A stretch of 64,000 nucleotides of DNA from Gnetum montanum (taxonomy: Eukaryota; Streptophyta; Gnetopsida; Gnetales; Gnetaceae): the NCBI GenBank assembly GCA_015680685.1, contig MNCI01003938.1:256110-320109 (forward strand), given 5' to 3'. Positions 1 to 10,843 of this stretch are shown one piece after another; the stretch's first letter is position 1, and every line of letters begins with the position of its first letter. The notes below the pieces were generated by a model. The model was not told where the DNA came from and did no database searches. It was given only the letters and a program-made list of their open reading frames with translations. The position numbers and the translations under genes are program-made.

Positions 1-2570
1 TTTGGTGAGGTGATACTAGCATATGAGTGGTTGAGGGGACAAAAGCCTAGGTACATTCAAGCAAACATTTAGTGTATGGGTTTTCTTGATTTGTTTATGA
101 CACCTATCCCTTCCATCCTCACTAAGGAGATGCTTCACATCATCAAATCCTACAACATTCGAGGCATGCCAATCAACATGGACATTGATGAGGGTCTCTT
201 TTGCAACTTGTTTGGTGTCTCCATTGAAGGGGTAAAGGTTGCTATTGAAATAGTGAAGGAATTGTGCCATCATGAGGAAGTTTTGGAGTGGCTTGATGCT
301 AGCATGGACCATTTTGGAATTTTCATGGATAGCTCCATGAATCTTGATGCAAAGGAATCATATCCTTTGTTCAGTTCTTGTGTGTTTCCCAAACTATTAT
401 CGCAAAAGAAGGTGATCAACATTGCGTAGGGATGGACCCTTAAGAAGGTCCTGATAGTTGACACCAGGTTCAATTGGGTGGCTACTTTGGCTATTGGGAT
501 TAAGGACGAGGACCGTAGACTCCATGAGGACACCTCTACCATAATCCACATGCATTTTGCATTTGTAGAGTTTTTGGTGGTGTGGAGGAATGGACAATGG
601 GTTGCCCAAGTCCCAAGCCAACTCTCTAGGCCTTGGATAAGGCACATTTATTCAATAGTGTAGGCCTAGAACCCACCAAAGGGGATGAAGGTTTCACTAT
701 TCATTATCACCAAGAGTTTTGAGGCTAGGCAATGTGAGTCCCTTAATAGCATGGATGACAAGGAGCCTTTCACATTTCTAGTGAGCATCCTAGAGGCTAA
801 ACGATGATGTAGGGAGGCCAAAGGGATGACCAAGGAGAAACTCAAGAGATCCCTGGAGAAAGCATTGCCAACATTAGACCAACCCACCTTGAAGAAGCTT
901 AAGTTTGAGCTTAAGCCATTGCAGTAGGTAGTCATAGGTATTCTTTGTTTAAGTTTTGGCTATTTTATTTTATTTTGAGAGTTATGGTTATATTATGGTT
1001 TCATATACTAATCAATTTTCTCATTGCTATGTTTATAGATAAGCATCAGGTCTTGGTAGCCCAAGTTGCCATAGAGGAAGAACAACGGCATGTAGAAGAG
1101 GCACTCCTATAGGAACTTGAGGTAGACATAAATGATCTAGACACTTTGTTTAGTGAGGTAGTGTTAGGTACATCCCCAATTGTCATTCCAAAAGAAGAAG
1201 ATGAGGAGCTTGGTATGCCCATGTCTTAATGCTTTTGTTATAACTTATTATTTAACTTTGGTTTTCATCCTAACCATTTGATGATTCTTATATTTTTAGT
1301 AGTTCCTAAGCCACCCATTGAGGCCCTTGTCCCTAAGTTTCATGCAAAACCATGGTTAGAGGTCTTAGACAAGGTGGAGCTCATGCATGAGATGGTTAAG
1401 GACATCATTGATTGGTTGCACCAAGTTGCACCTGAGACATGTAAGGATTTTTTTAATATGCCTTACTTATTTAGCTATGTTATAGGCTATGTTTGTGTTA
1501 TGGTTACACCATGTTTATGGTTATATTTTTGGTTATGTAGTTCCTTGTGTGGAGTAGGACCCTAGTTGAGACATGGAGATTGACTCCTTGTTGAAGCTTC
1601 TCTCTGATGTCTCTAGTGTACCCTTGAAGTTGTACAAGATTGTTATTGATTTAGCAATGTCATGTACAAAAGCTTCATGGGAGCCAGAGAGGTCCAACGA
1701 ATCCCCATGAGAATAGGTTGTGGCCTTAAGGGATAAAATTCAATGACAAGAGGAGATGATTAGAGATCTCCAGGATCGCAAAGCCTTTGTGAAAGCCTAA
1801 GTGGCTAATTTAGGGGAATTTCTTACCAAAGAGATCATGTGGGCTTGTTACTAGCATGTCATTTGGGACAAAGCAACACTCTCATGGGAGATGGTGTAAC
1901 AATAGATGCAAATGGACCTCATTTCCTAGGAGGTTGAGGATTGGAAAGATCATTGCACTTGGGTCCTAGAGTGGGGTAAGAAACAAAAAGTCCAAATGGT
2001 AGTACAGGGTAGATTTTGGGGCCTACCTCAAGTGTCTTAAGGAGGAGTCAGTTGAATAATGCAAGAGAGAGTTGTTCATCTAGGGGATCCAAGCAGAGAG
2101 TACTTATCAACTTTTTGAGAATACATTCATAGTGGAGCAATTCCCTACTCCATAGATTACTACTATTGTAGGTGAGACCTCTACAGATGCTATTACCTGA
2201 GAGCCACCTACTTGGACTATAGTAGGTAGGACTGGCATCCTTTCTAGCATTGATCTTAGGGATATTGACTAGGTCAACATGATGGAGGACCAGATTCTCC
2301 ATCATTTGGAGGAAGGCCTTCCACATCTACCCCCAGTATTTATGGAGCTAGAATCCCCATAGGTTTGATATATTTTATGTTTTATATTTTAATTTTTTAT
2401 GGTTTTGGCTATTGGTTACTAACCAGCTATGTGTTGTTATATTTCAGGCCTCACGAGACATTGGTGGCCCCACTAGTGAGGGTGGGAATGGCCCACCACT
2501 TTCTCCTTTGGATTTCTCTTAGCGTCCTCCATCTGCCTCTTGTCAACTATTTGTTTTCACTTCTATGTTG
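1..2570 (+). pseudogene. Antisense spliced gene of element A (3' part), unidentified domain plus coiled-coil-like tail
   Basis: This plus-strand gene runs opposite to element A. Its first part is open at 76-429 and holds FLDLFMTPIP and DIDEGLFCNLFGVSIEG. The antisense gene of element C has matching LMDLFMAPNP and NIDDQLFVDLFGIPTDG. Next come FNWVATL and NGQW blocks, then a charged, coiled-coil-like region with VLEWGKKQ (VFEWGKTQ in C). Four introns can be proposed: 928-1038 (branch-like TACTAAT near 1006), 1213-1299, 1441-1540 (donor GTAAGG) and 2363-2447 (acceptor ATTTCAG). Splicing out the second and third keeps the reading frame, for example ELVVPKPP across 1212/1300. In-frame TAG/TGA stops show it is not functional. 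The function is unknown. The N-terminal HAD exon seen in B and C lies outside the window. Confidence 0.6.
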
Positions 2571-3429
2571 ATGGCTATTATTAGCCAAGACTATGGTTGT
2601 TATTATTTTTTGGACATTTTGCCACATAGTATGGCTATGGCTATGTATGTCATGGATACTTTAAATTTAAAATTTTGGTTTTATATTTGGCTATATATAT
2701 TGTTGCAGTAAGCATTGTAAATGTTATAAATGTTGTGGATGGCTATGTTGATGATTTTAATTATAAAATTAAATGGCTAAACAATGCAATAATAGGCTAG
2801 ATAAAAACATAATAAAAGAGGTGTTTGCTAGTTTTAAGTTATGGCAGGTGTAGTTTGTATTGTTTTGGTAGATGTTGCCAGTTTAAGGCCATGGTGGACC
2901 ATGTTGCTAGTTTAAAGCCTTAGCAAACTATGATGCCAGTTTAGAGTCTTAGTAGATTGTAATGCTAGTTTAAGGCCATAGCAGGCCTTTGTTGAAGAGA
3001 AACCTATATATTTTTTTTGGTGATTTTATGTTTTAAATTTTTCAAGGCTTTTTTTTTTATGTTTATCATAAGTAAAGAAAAAAAAAGGCTATAATAAATA
3101 AGTAAAAATGCAAATGAAAGTAGAAACTTAGGTTACATGCCTAAAGAGTAAAACAAAGTACATAAAAAGATATAAGAAAGCAAGGTTATGCTACATGGCC
3201 ATCGGTGCATTTGGTTATAAGGGCCTGTAAAGATTAATGTGCAATTCACTTATGCAGATTCTTCCTAATCCTTGAAAGATTAGGGAATGAGTAAGGTCTA
3301 TTTTGCACAAGCTTATATTCACCATCACCATCACTGATGATGTTAAAAGGGAGTTCATCCCATAATGCATCTTGTTGCCTATCATTGCCATCATTGGCTT
3401 TCTGTTACCTCTTGGATTAATAGATTTCA
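2571..3429. other. Non-coding spacer of element A between antisense gene and protease
   Basis: AT-rich spacer with no coding potential that I trust. It contains the 29-bp repeat block at 2876-2991 and T- and A-rich runs around 3010-3090. Element C has the equivalent position at 39776-40406, where a different but related 69-bp repeat lies. Confidence 0.5.
2876..2991. repeat. 29-bp tandem repeat, four copies
   Basis: Units start at 2876, 2905, 2934 and 2963, exactly 29 bases apart, each beginning TGCTAGTTTAAGGCCATGG or close to it. A looser copy starts at 2826. The same motif with the same 29-bp spacing occurs in element B at 53788 and 57622. Confidence 0.85.
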
Positions 3430-4110
3430 TGGTTGGGAGCCTTTTCTTGAAGCTCCACTTTAGACCCCTACTCTATGTTCATATTATTGACAGCTAGGGG
3501 AACCACACTATCACCATGAATGGTGATTTTACCTTCCTTATAAGGAAGATGAATTTCTTGATGGATGGGTGAGGACATGGCTAGTAATTAAGCCAACCAT
3601 GGTCTTCCTAGGATAAAGTTGAACCCTCGTGTCTTTTCCATGATCAAGAAATTGACAGTTGTGGGGAATTGTTCCTCTGCCACAAAATCCAAGAAGATGG
3701 ACCCCTTGACCGCAACTCTACATTCATTAAAAGACTTGATGGCAGCTATTAATATAGGTTGTATCTACTCAACTAGGATCAAGCATTCAACAATGATGCA
3801 TGGGATGACATTAGTTGCAACTCTATCATTAACATGCACCTGATGCACTTTAAACTTCCCTACATGTATGGTTATGAATAGAGGAGCCCTAGTTACTTTG
3901 CCATTTTGGGGATTAACCTTGATTTCATTGTCGTGAAATACTAGTAGTGTTAACTTCTCCTTCCTTGATAACGAGGAAACCACTAGTGCATGGATGGATT
4001 CCTTGTTAGTGAGGATGTCCTCACTAATGGGGATGAAATTCAACATCTTGAATAACATGTCACAATGTGTGGTGGAAGTCATGATTAGGTCATACAAGCT
4101 TAAAGTTGTA
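3430..4110 (-). pseudogene. Element A protease (retropepsin) relic
   Basis: The minus strand encodes a retropepsin-like domain. VHVNDRVATNVIP stands where element C has VHVDDGAATNIIP, so the catalytic Asp appears as Asn. The C-terminal FILGRPWLA block matches C's LILGRSWLV. In-frame stops occur where C has glutamine: TAG at LVE*IQP (C: CAG), TAA at WLA*LLA (C: CAA), TAG at NIE*GSK (C: CAG). In an active element the enzyme would cleave Gag-Pol during particle maturation. This copy cannot. Confidence 0.8.
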
Positions 4111-5190
4111 TTCTTTTGCTTGAGGGATTTTTTGACCTAATCTATTGCATTGAGGAAGTTTTTATTGTTGATCGTGGGCTTGTCACCTTGGTTGTGCTTC
4201 ACTTCCTTCATATGCTCCAAAATGCAAACTTCAGCTTTAGGTTGTCATTGTTGGGGCTTTTCCCTTTTCTTTTGGTTATGGATTTTAGTTTATGTTGATT
4301 TTTATATGCTATGTAGGCTAGATCATGACTAGCCTCCATAGCATCATCTATGTTCTTGGTTTGGGAAAATGCTTGGCTAAGGGACCATGTGTCAAGCTAG
4401 TAAAGTTTTGACTTGATAAAGTCATTCATTGCTCCTTGAATATGGCTAAAAGTTGGACCTTGATGATGGGTTATGGTATTTCATTTAGTAGTCCATTCCA
4501 CCATTGAATGAACTTCTATATGGGTTGTAAGGATCCTTGCTTAACCCTCATGATTTGGTCAAGTGTGGTGTCAGGCTTCAAGTTATACTTGAAGCAGTTG
4601 AAAAACTAGGATATCAAGTCCTCTAGAGAGGATAAGGATCCTTTGGGTAAGATGTGGTACCAGTCAAGTGCTTTCCTAGTTAAGGACATAGGAAAAATCC
4701 TCATGATGGTATGAGGCCACAGTTGTAGGAGTAAGCACTCAAATCGAAAGGTAATAAGGTGAGCACTAGGATCACCTTCTTTGTTATACCTACTAAAATA
4801 GGGAATAGGGACACTAGGAGGAAGTGTCAGGGGTGGGATCATAGGACTAATGGGATCATCCTAGTAGAAGTCCATAATCTTGATAGTTTGTGAAGTAGAG
4901 GCTTTAAGCCTCTTCAATTCTTACATTAGGTCTTGGATCATTTGGAAAGCTTGATCTAGTCCTTGTGGTGGCCCTATTGGCTATGGGGCTTGTACATATG
5001 ATTGTGGCATTTTTTGTAAGGCTTGTGACCTTGCTATTGGTTGTAAAATAGAAGGAAGTGGTTGTGTTATGGGTGTAGCTTGTGGGCCAAACAAGAAAAA
5101 GGATGTTTGTGATAGTACCTGAGGCACAAATGGGACGAAGGGGGTGTGTGACCTCTGAGTTTATTGGGGTTTCATGGTGTATCTCACATG
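4111..5190 (-). pseudogene. Element A gag, C-terminal half
   Basis: Minus-strand capsid-like gag. The clearest block is 4606-4842, with YFSRYNKEGDPSAHLITF, SLTRKALDWYHILPKGS and SLEDLIS, the usual retrotransposon gag signature. It continues with CFKYNLKPDTTLDQIM and AIFKEQ. DQAFQMIQDLM lies upstream near 4930. A TAG stop occurs at FY*DDPISP, and element C has TAG at the same codon. The rest of this gag is on the other side of element F (11768-12452). The zinc-knuckle region present in C is absent. Confidence 0.85.
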
Positions 5191-5195
5191 GGTAG
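5191..5195. repeat. Target-site duplication of element F, left copy
   Basis: GGTAG directly precedes the left LTR. GGAAG directly follows the right LTR at 11763-11767. Four of five bases agree, consistent with an aged 5-bp duplication. Confidence 0.7.
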
Positions 5196-5800
5196 TGATG
5201 AGTGGTGAGGTACCCCTACACTCAACCATACGAAACGAGCGTAGCACGCACGATCTGGTCGAACTTCACAGACGGACTAGTTGTGGCACGTAGACAGTTA
5301 TCCTTAGGTCGTAGTTCATTGTCTTCCCACTTGGACTAGTATTATATATTTTTCACGTATGGTTTGGTCTAGAGTAAGGTGTATGATGTGTTCTAACCTA
5401 ATGCTACTCCTGAAGGTAGTGGAAAATAAGATTAACTACTCTAAGCTAGAAGGAGAAGGGTAAGAAAATCTAATCTAGCCCTCGATTCCTTGATCAACCG
5501 TACACATCTTGGACCTCATGCACAACTACCATTGGGATTACCAAGTGAAGATCCTAGGTATGCCACTGGGCTACCAAGTAGTCACACTTAAAATGCTCGT
5601 AATCAAGTCGTACTCATTCCACGTTGTGATGAGTAGCCGATTCCTTCACTAACCGTACACATCCTTAGATGCTTGTAATAAAGTTGTACTCATACCACAT
5701 TCTAGGAGTTTAAGGGTGAGAGAGAGAGTAGTAAATAACATTAAATAAAAAAATAAATAAATAACAAAGTGACTGCTACAATGATGAAGTAATCTCAATC

Positions 5801-5806
5801 TTTATT
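5801..5806 (-). terminator. Poly(A) signal of F 3' LTR
   Basis: TTTATT on the plus strand reads AATAAA on the element strand, downstream of the TATA box. The same hexamer is at 11463-11468 in the other LTR. Confidence 0.6.
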
Positions 5807-5972
5807 GCCGGTCATGTGCATGTCCAAGTACGTCACACTCAAATAAGACACCGTACAATTACATTCACTACACTGCAGGTAGACACGGGAAAAATAATCT
5901 ATCTCTTGAGTGGTCAAACTGCTAGAGATTCACTACTTCTATTCTATCTATGCAAATAAGGGAGAGCCATGT

Positions 5973-5983
5973 CTTATTTATAG
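5973..5983 (-). promoter_or_regulatory. TATA box of F 3' LTR
   Basis: The element strand reads CTATAAATAAG. The identical sequence is at 11635-11645 in the 5' LTR, and a similar CTATAAATAT lies in the LTR of element D near 28488. Confidence 0.65.
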
Positions 5984-5998
5984 ATGTGGCGATAGACT

Positions 5999-6043
5999 GC
6001 GATATCGCGGTGTACGCGATATCGCGGTGTACGCGATATCGCG
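5999..6043. repeat. Three tandem GATATC palindromes just upstream of the TATA box
   Basis: GCGATATCGC at 5999-6008, then the perfect palindrome CGCGATATCGCG at 6015-6026 and 6032-6043, with a 17-bp period. They lie between the LTR edge and the TATA box, where upstream promoter elements would be expected. Confidence 0.85.
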
Positions 6044-6067
6044 GCCTATGCGAATCGCGTCTCATCA

Positions 6068-6080
6068 TACCCCCACGACT
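6068..6080 (-). promoter_or_regulatory. Polypurine tract of element F
   Basis: The element strand reads GTCGTGGGGGTA directly before the 3' LTR. Element D has the same sequence before its LTR (28626-28637). This is where plus-strand DNA synthesis would be primed. Confidence 0.7.
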
Positions 6081-6229
6081 GAATAAAAAATTTTCCTTGA
6101 GTTACAAGGAGAAAATTTTCATTGATTGCACAGTGGATAGGTATGGAATTATTAACTAGGAAAACAAAAATGAAATGATGCCGCAGTGTGGGAAGACACA
6201 ACACAAAAAGAATGCTACACTACAAAAAA

Positions 6230-6780
6230 TGGAACTCATGTAGTTCCTAGTGGCGATGGCTCCTCCATGGGTGCTTTTCTTTTCTTGTGCTCCAGGTTTT
6301 GGGATTCGATGGTGTCGAAGTATGGCCTGGAGTTTCTCCTCTTGTGAGGCCCTAAGTGCCTTGGCGTGTGTGTAAGTTTGCACTTGTTCCATAGAGGTAG
6401 CCCAGTCAGCCTTCTCTTTTTATTCCGCCACCCTTTTATTCTTTGTTAATAGTTTATTAAGTTGCTCAGTTCTGAAAGTGTCCAGCTGGTTCTGAGTAAC
6501 CTTTGGCCTTGTATTCGGCAGGTTTAATACTTCCAAAATGGCTTGAATAGAGAAGTCAATAGTCACACCACAATTTTCAACCATGGTACCTTCTTCTTTA
6601 TTGTGCCAAAATTGGTACATTTCCTCTAAGTACTAGGCACCACTTTCAGAGAGGGTATCTCCTACTTCTACTTGCCCAGACCATATGGTAGGAGGATCTT
6701 CTTGATGAACGTTGAATGATTGTTCCTCCTATTCTGCTTGTTGTCTGGTAGGAACTTGTCTTCCACCTCTTTGATATCTT
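6230..6780 (-). pseudogene. Unidentified broken ORF near the 3' end of F
   Basis: Minus-strand reading gives RYQRGGRQVPTRQQA, then YLEEMYQFWHNKEEGT, then a Q- and K-rich part (NQLDTFRTEQLNKLL, then ASQEEKLQAILRHHR). At least two in-frame stops interrupt it. The composition is charged and possibly helical. Athila elements often carry an extra ORF after integrase, so a relic of that kind is possible, but I see no transmembrane segment and no recognisable domain. Confidence 0.35.
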
Positions 6781-8727
6781 TTGATTGCACCTTCAGCAAG
6801 ACCTTCCTGTTTTCCATGTTTCAGGGCCATCTACAATCACACGGGACCAATCATTAGTAAGGTTGTTACCAAAGTTAGGTTATACCTTACTGCTTGCCTT
6901 AATAGATTTACTTTATGTCCATGTGATGTTAATTATTGGAAGAACATGTCCCCGAAAGATTATAGTGTTGAGTCCTCTTTGCTTAGGTGGTTTCCAAATT
7001 TAATTTTCTGGTATAGCTAAGGGGATGAAATTGTTTTTGACACATTTTATTCTTAATTTTATAACTAATTACCCTTAAATATGTCCTTCAGGTGATGATG
7101 AATTTCAAAACATTTATGTGCTATTCAGCATGTGCCCCTTCCCCATGACTAAGCTAAACACTCCAAGGCCAAGTAGGTTCAAACAGAATGAAAATCAGAG
7201 TACCAACGAGCAAGTTATGGATATGAAAGCAAGGGATGCACAATCACAAGTCATAGAGAGAAATTTGAAAAACTTCCCTTGCATGAACAATTGCAAATAA
7301 TGTGGATTAGCACAGGGGGGTCATGTATATATATATTTTTATTGAAGTTAGGACACTTAGAGAATGTACCAAATTTTTAATATTTCTTTGAAATTAAACG
7401 ATGTAAACTAAGGACATATGGATAATTATGATAGGGTTCTAGGGTAATTCAACTAGTTTTGAAGGCAAGAAAATTATGATGGTGTGGAATTTATCAATAA
7501 GGACCTCAGATGATAGAGAAAAAGGCTATGTAATGATTCATAGGAACATTGAATCAGAGGGATAGTAATAAGGGAAAGAATATCAATTGAAAAATTAAGC
7601 TGGGGGTAAGAAATTGTGTGTGTGATATATGTCCTAAGTGAAGATTACAACAAAAATTACACAATTGGGTCCTCCCCAAAGTAGGTTCCAACCTATAATG
7701 CCCTTGTGTAACCACACTTAAAGTGTCCATGGGTACTAGAAGGGTTAAATGTAATCCACACTAACTCCACAAAACACACACATGTAAATATCACTGAAAT
7801 GAGATGAAAATTCTATGCTACACGGGACATGAGCTATAATTACATGAACAGTGAGATGAGGTGAAGTATAGAAAGGGATCATAGAGATTGGGACATGAGG
7901 TAAATGACCAAAGGCACAGTGAATCCTACATGTAAAGCATGATTAAAGTGTCATTAACCCATCGTTCCAAGGTTAGGACCAAGTCCATCCTTCAATCAGT
8001 GGCATCGCATCATTTCATCCAATGATGAGCAACTATGAGAGTACCATAACAACAAGGTGTACGATCCTTGGTGTTTAGTACAAGGGAGGAGTGATTTTTA
8101 TTTTATGGCACTTTTTTTTCTTTTCTTTCTTTTTTTTTTCACTTTACTGAATCCAGAGAAGTTGCCAACCTTCAGGCATGGGTGCATGTCTTTCCAGTGG
8201 GACCCCCTAGAACAACATTTGATTTTCGAGTGCCCTTTTGATTGCTCTTACTCCCTTTTTTTTTTCATTAGATCTACAAGGATCTTAGTACAACCACATT
8301 GCATGATAGCTCCCATATACATCACCAAAGAGAATCCACAAGTCCACTTGATGTCACACCCTAATCATTCCCTCTTGGTCCATCCTTCTTCATTATGGGT
8401 ACAATAACACAAAATTAATTTTAAGTTTAGAAATTTCAAGAATATCACTGTACCCTCAAACAGAATCTCTTATTTATAGAGTGGATGAGTGGGTGTAATG
8501 GGATCACTATTCCAAATAATTGACCACTCATGACTAAATAACATAGAACACACCTCAACCAACGATCCACATGAGTGTTTTATTTATAGATGAGATTACT
8601 TACAAAAACGTCAAAAGACAAAAACACAAAAACACAAAAAGATAAAACAAAAAGTTGAAAAATGAAAAACTAGAAAAAAAAAGTTGTAAAATCCAAGAAA
8701 ATGAAAAATATTTATTAATCCTGCTTG
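6781..8727. other. Non-coding interior of element F
   Basis: No credible coding region. Patches match element D in the same order: GGTCCTCCCCAAAGTAGG (7665) and CTTCAGGCATGGGT (8170) correspond to 29340 and 29785 in D. An A-rich stretch at 8590-8710 corresponds to 30360-30540 in D. T-rich runs occur near 8105-8140. Confidence 0.5.
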
Positions 8728-10712
8728 TTATTGAAATGGGGGGTATTCCCCATAATCAATCAGTTGAGTATGGCAAGGATTAATAAATGAAAGATAAGGG
8801 TCCTTGCATGTTGGAAGTATTGGAATCAATCTATAGTTATCCCCTCGAGGTTCACACACTTGATTGTAATAAGCATAGTGGGGCACTTCATACGATGTAG
8901 TTCTCCATAACAAGTTGACCCACTATGATGTTGGTGACCGTTAGATGGTATGCAAGGATTAGGATGATGCCTCCCATGGTTGTGTTCATTGGGTTGTATG
9001 GTTGTTGGAGTGTTAGTTGGTGGCCCTGATGAAGTTACATGAGGCGTTGGGTTCGAAGGTAAGGGTGCACCACATTGTTGGACTTGTGCTAGGTTGGAAG
9101 GTGCAGTGGCCTCGAAATTGTGTTGTTCCTTCCTATGGCCGTGTTTAAAGAAAGGATGCCTTTGATGTTGATGAGGTTTCTCACTGCTGTTGAGAGTAGT
9201 AGCACAAGTGTTGTTCATGGGTTGTTGTTGAGGCACAAACACCTTGGGAATAGTTGGTGGCATTGTGGAAGGAGCAAAAGGATGAGAATATTGAAAGTTA
9301 GGAGGGATGTAAGGTGCATAATGTGGTGGTTGTGTTGGAGGCATGGATTGATAGTATTGTGGAGAATAGTATTGTGGTGAGATAGAGTATGTTGGCCCAA
9401 ATGGAGAAACAGGGTGTTGAACATGATAAGCATTTGAGTTTGGAAAATATGAAGGGTGCCTCTAGTCTAAGGTTGGTCTCCCCCACGACTAGGATTGTTG
9501 CCACTATGGTCAAACACAGTATCTCTGTACAAACTCTGGATGTAATGTATTTCCCCAATGCTCATGTAGGTGTAACAGTATTGGGCATTGGCCCTTGGGA
9601 TGATCATACAGGAATATGTTGCATTCATACGTAGGATTGGCAGTTGAGCACTTATTCCCTTTATTCCTTCATTCCAAATGTCTGTTGTTTCATCCCGCTT
9701 CTTAGGTTGTCAAAACTCTATCTTCGATGTTGTTGATATATTCTCCACACTTTTGATACATCTAGTCCAACATCTTATTGATCTTTGCCTTGGCTTCTTC
9801 TAACAATTGTGTTATTGGCAAAGATGATGTTTCCACCTTGCGATATGTTGATCTCTCCTTTTTATGATCATGGACCTTGGTTAAGTTGAAATTTTGGTCC
9901 TGTTGATGTTTTTCAACACTCTCCCATGTAGCTATTTCTCCTTCTTCTTTTTCTACCCACTTAATAAGCTCTTGGATTTGATGGGTTCGTAGTTCATATA
10001 GTTGACCTTGGGCATATGTTCCTAAGGTCTCTCTTGTTTCATTACGTAGCCCATCGATAATATGGTACATTAGCCTTTCCTTGGAAAGCCCATGGCCTGG
10101 ACAGTTATTTAACAATGCATAGTATCTTTCTAGGGCCATGTCCAAGGGTTCATGTTGTGCTTGTTTCCATCCTTGTATTTGTTTCCTCAAGGTTGACACT
10201 CTTGCGTAGGTTTGATATTTTTCGTTAAAGACCTTTAACATTATTGACCAGCGTCGTATTGAATTTGGTTTTAACGATCTATACCATACTTTAGCTTGCT
10301 CAATGAGTGTCATAGGAAAGAGCTTAAGTTTTTGCCAACTGTTATCGATATTATTCCATTTGCAGGCATCGCAGAAGGCTAGTAAGTGTTGCTGCAGATC
10401 TAAGTTGTAGCCTCTTGAAAATTTTGGAAAGTTATTTAAATCGAGCCTAGGTAGACAGCTCTATTTATGATGCCTATGTGAGATTCGAATAGCCTCTTGT
10501 ATTTGCGTTAAGCTTGTAGTGGCCAGTGGGGGTTCATCGTCATCTTGTAAGTTATGCTTTCCTTTGTTGGGATGACGTTGTTGTTGTTCATGTTTATAAG
10601 AAACTCCCGCTTCAGGTTGTATGCTCCAATCTTCATTGTCATATAGCTCATTGGTTCTCCAATGAACTTCCTCACTAAGTGTGGCATTATTATCATCTTG
10701 TAGGAGAGCCAT
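8728..10712 (-). pseudogene. Gag of element F (Athila-like)
   Basis: Start MALLQDDNNATLSEE at 10712. An acidic N-terminal part (10461-10712) precedes the capsid-like core (about 10460-9762), with PMTLIEQAKVWYRSL, ERYYALLNNCPGHGLSKER and YHIIDGLRNETRETLG. The CPGHG block is typical of Athila gag. A Cys/His segment near 9570-9640 reads YECNIFLYDHPKGQCPIL, compared with GCDICQYEYPKGRCPIM in the gag piece at 51.5 kb. A proline- and histidine-rich part follows (9344-8826), ending near 8728. Frameshifts and stops separate these blocks. Gag would form the particle and bind the RNA. Confidence 0.8.
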
Positions 10713-10820
10713 TGTTGTGTGTGAATTTATGTGAATTTTTATAATTACTTCTTTTTAAGAGATATATTGTTAAGTTCTTTACAACGACCTTGTATGATAT
10801 AACTAATATAGATAACTAAC

Positions 10821-10842
10821 ATCATCCCCAACAACGGTGCCA
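10821..10842 (-). promoter_or_regulatory. Primer-binding site of element F
   Basis: The element strand reads TGGCACCGTTGTTGGGGATG one base after the LTR. It closely resembles the TGGCGCCGTTGCCGGGGA site used by Athila elements, complementary to the 3' end of tRNA-Asp. Confidence 0.75.
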
Positions 10843-10843
10843 A

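Larger units (their letters stand above)
5196..6067 (-). repeat. 3' LTR of element F
   Basis: 872 bases, homologous to 10844-11762 along most of its length. On the element strand U3 begins TGATGAGACGCG and is followed by three GATATC palindromes, a TATA box and an AATAAA signal. Confidence 0.9.

Noticed and set aside
7118-7300. Small plus-strand ORF in F with a possible counterpart at 29092-29274 in D
   Set aside because: Both are about 60 codons at similar places, but the residues do not align convincingly.
8057-8407. 116-codon plus-strand ORF in F (8057-8407), rich in Phe
   Set aside because: It is formed by poly-T tracts in the non-coding interior and has no counterpart in D.
8826-9344. 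172-codon minus-strand frame as a separate proline-rich protein
   Set aside because: It lies directly downstream of the gag core and Cys/His block of F in the same orientation and is best read as the gag tail.
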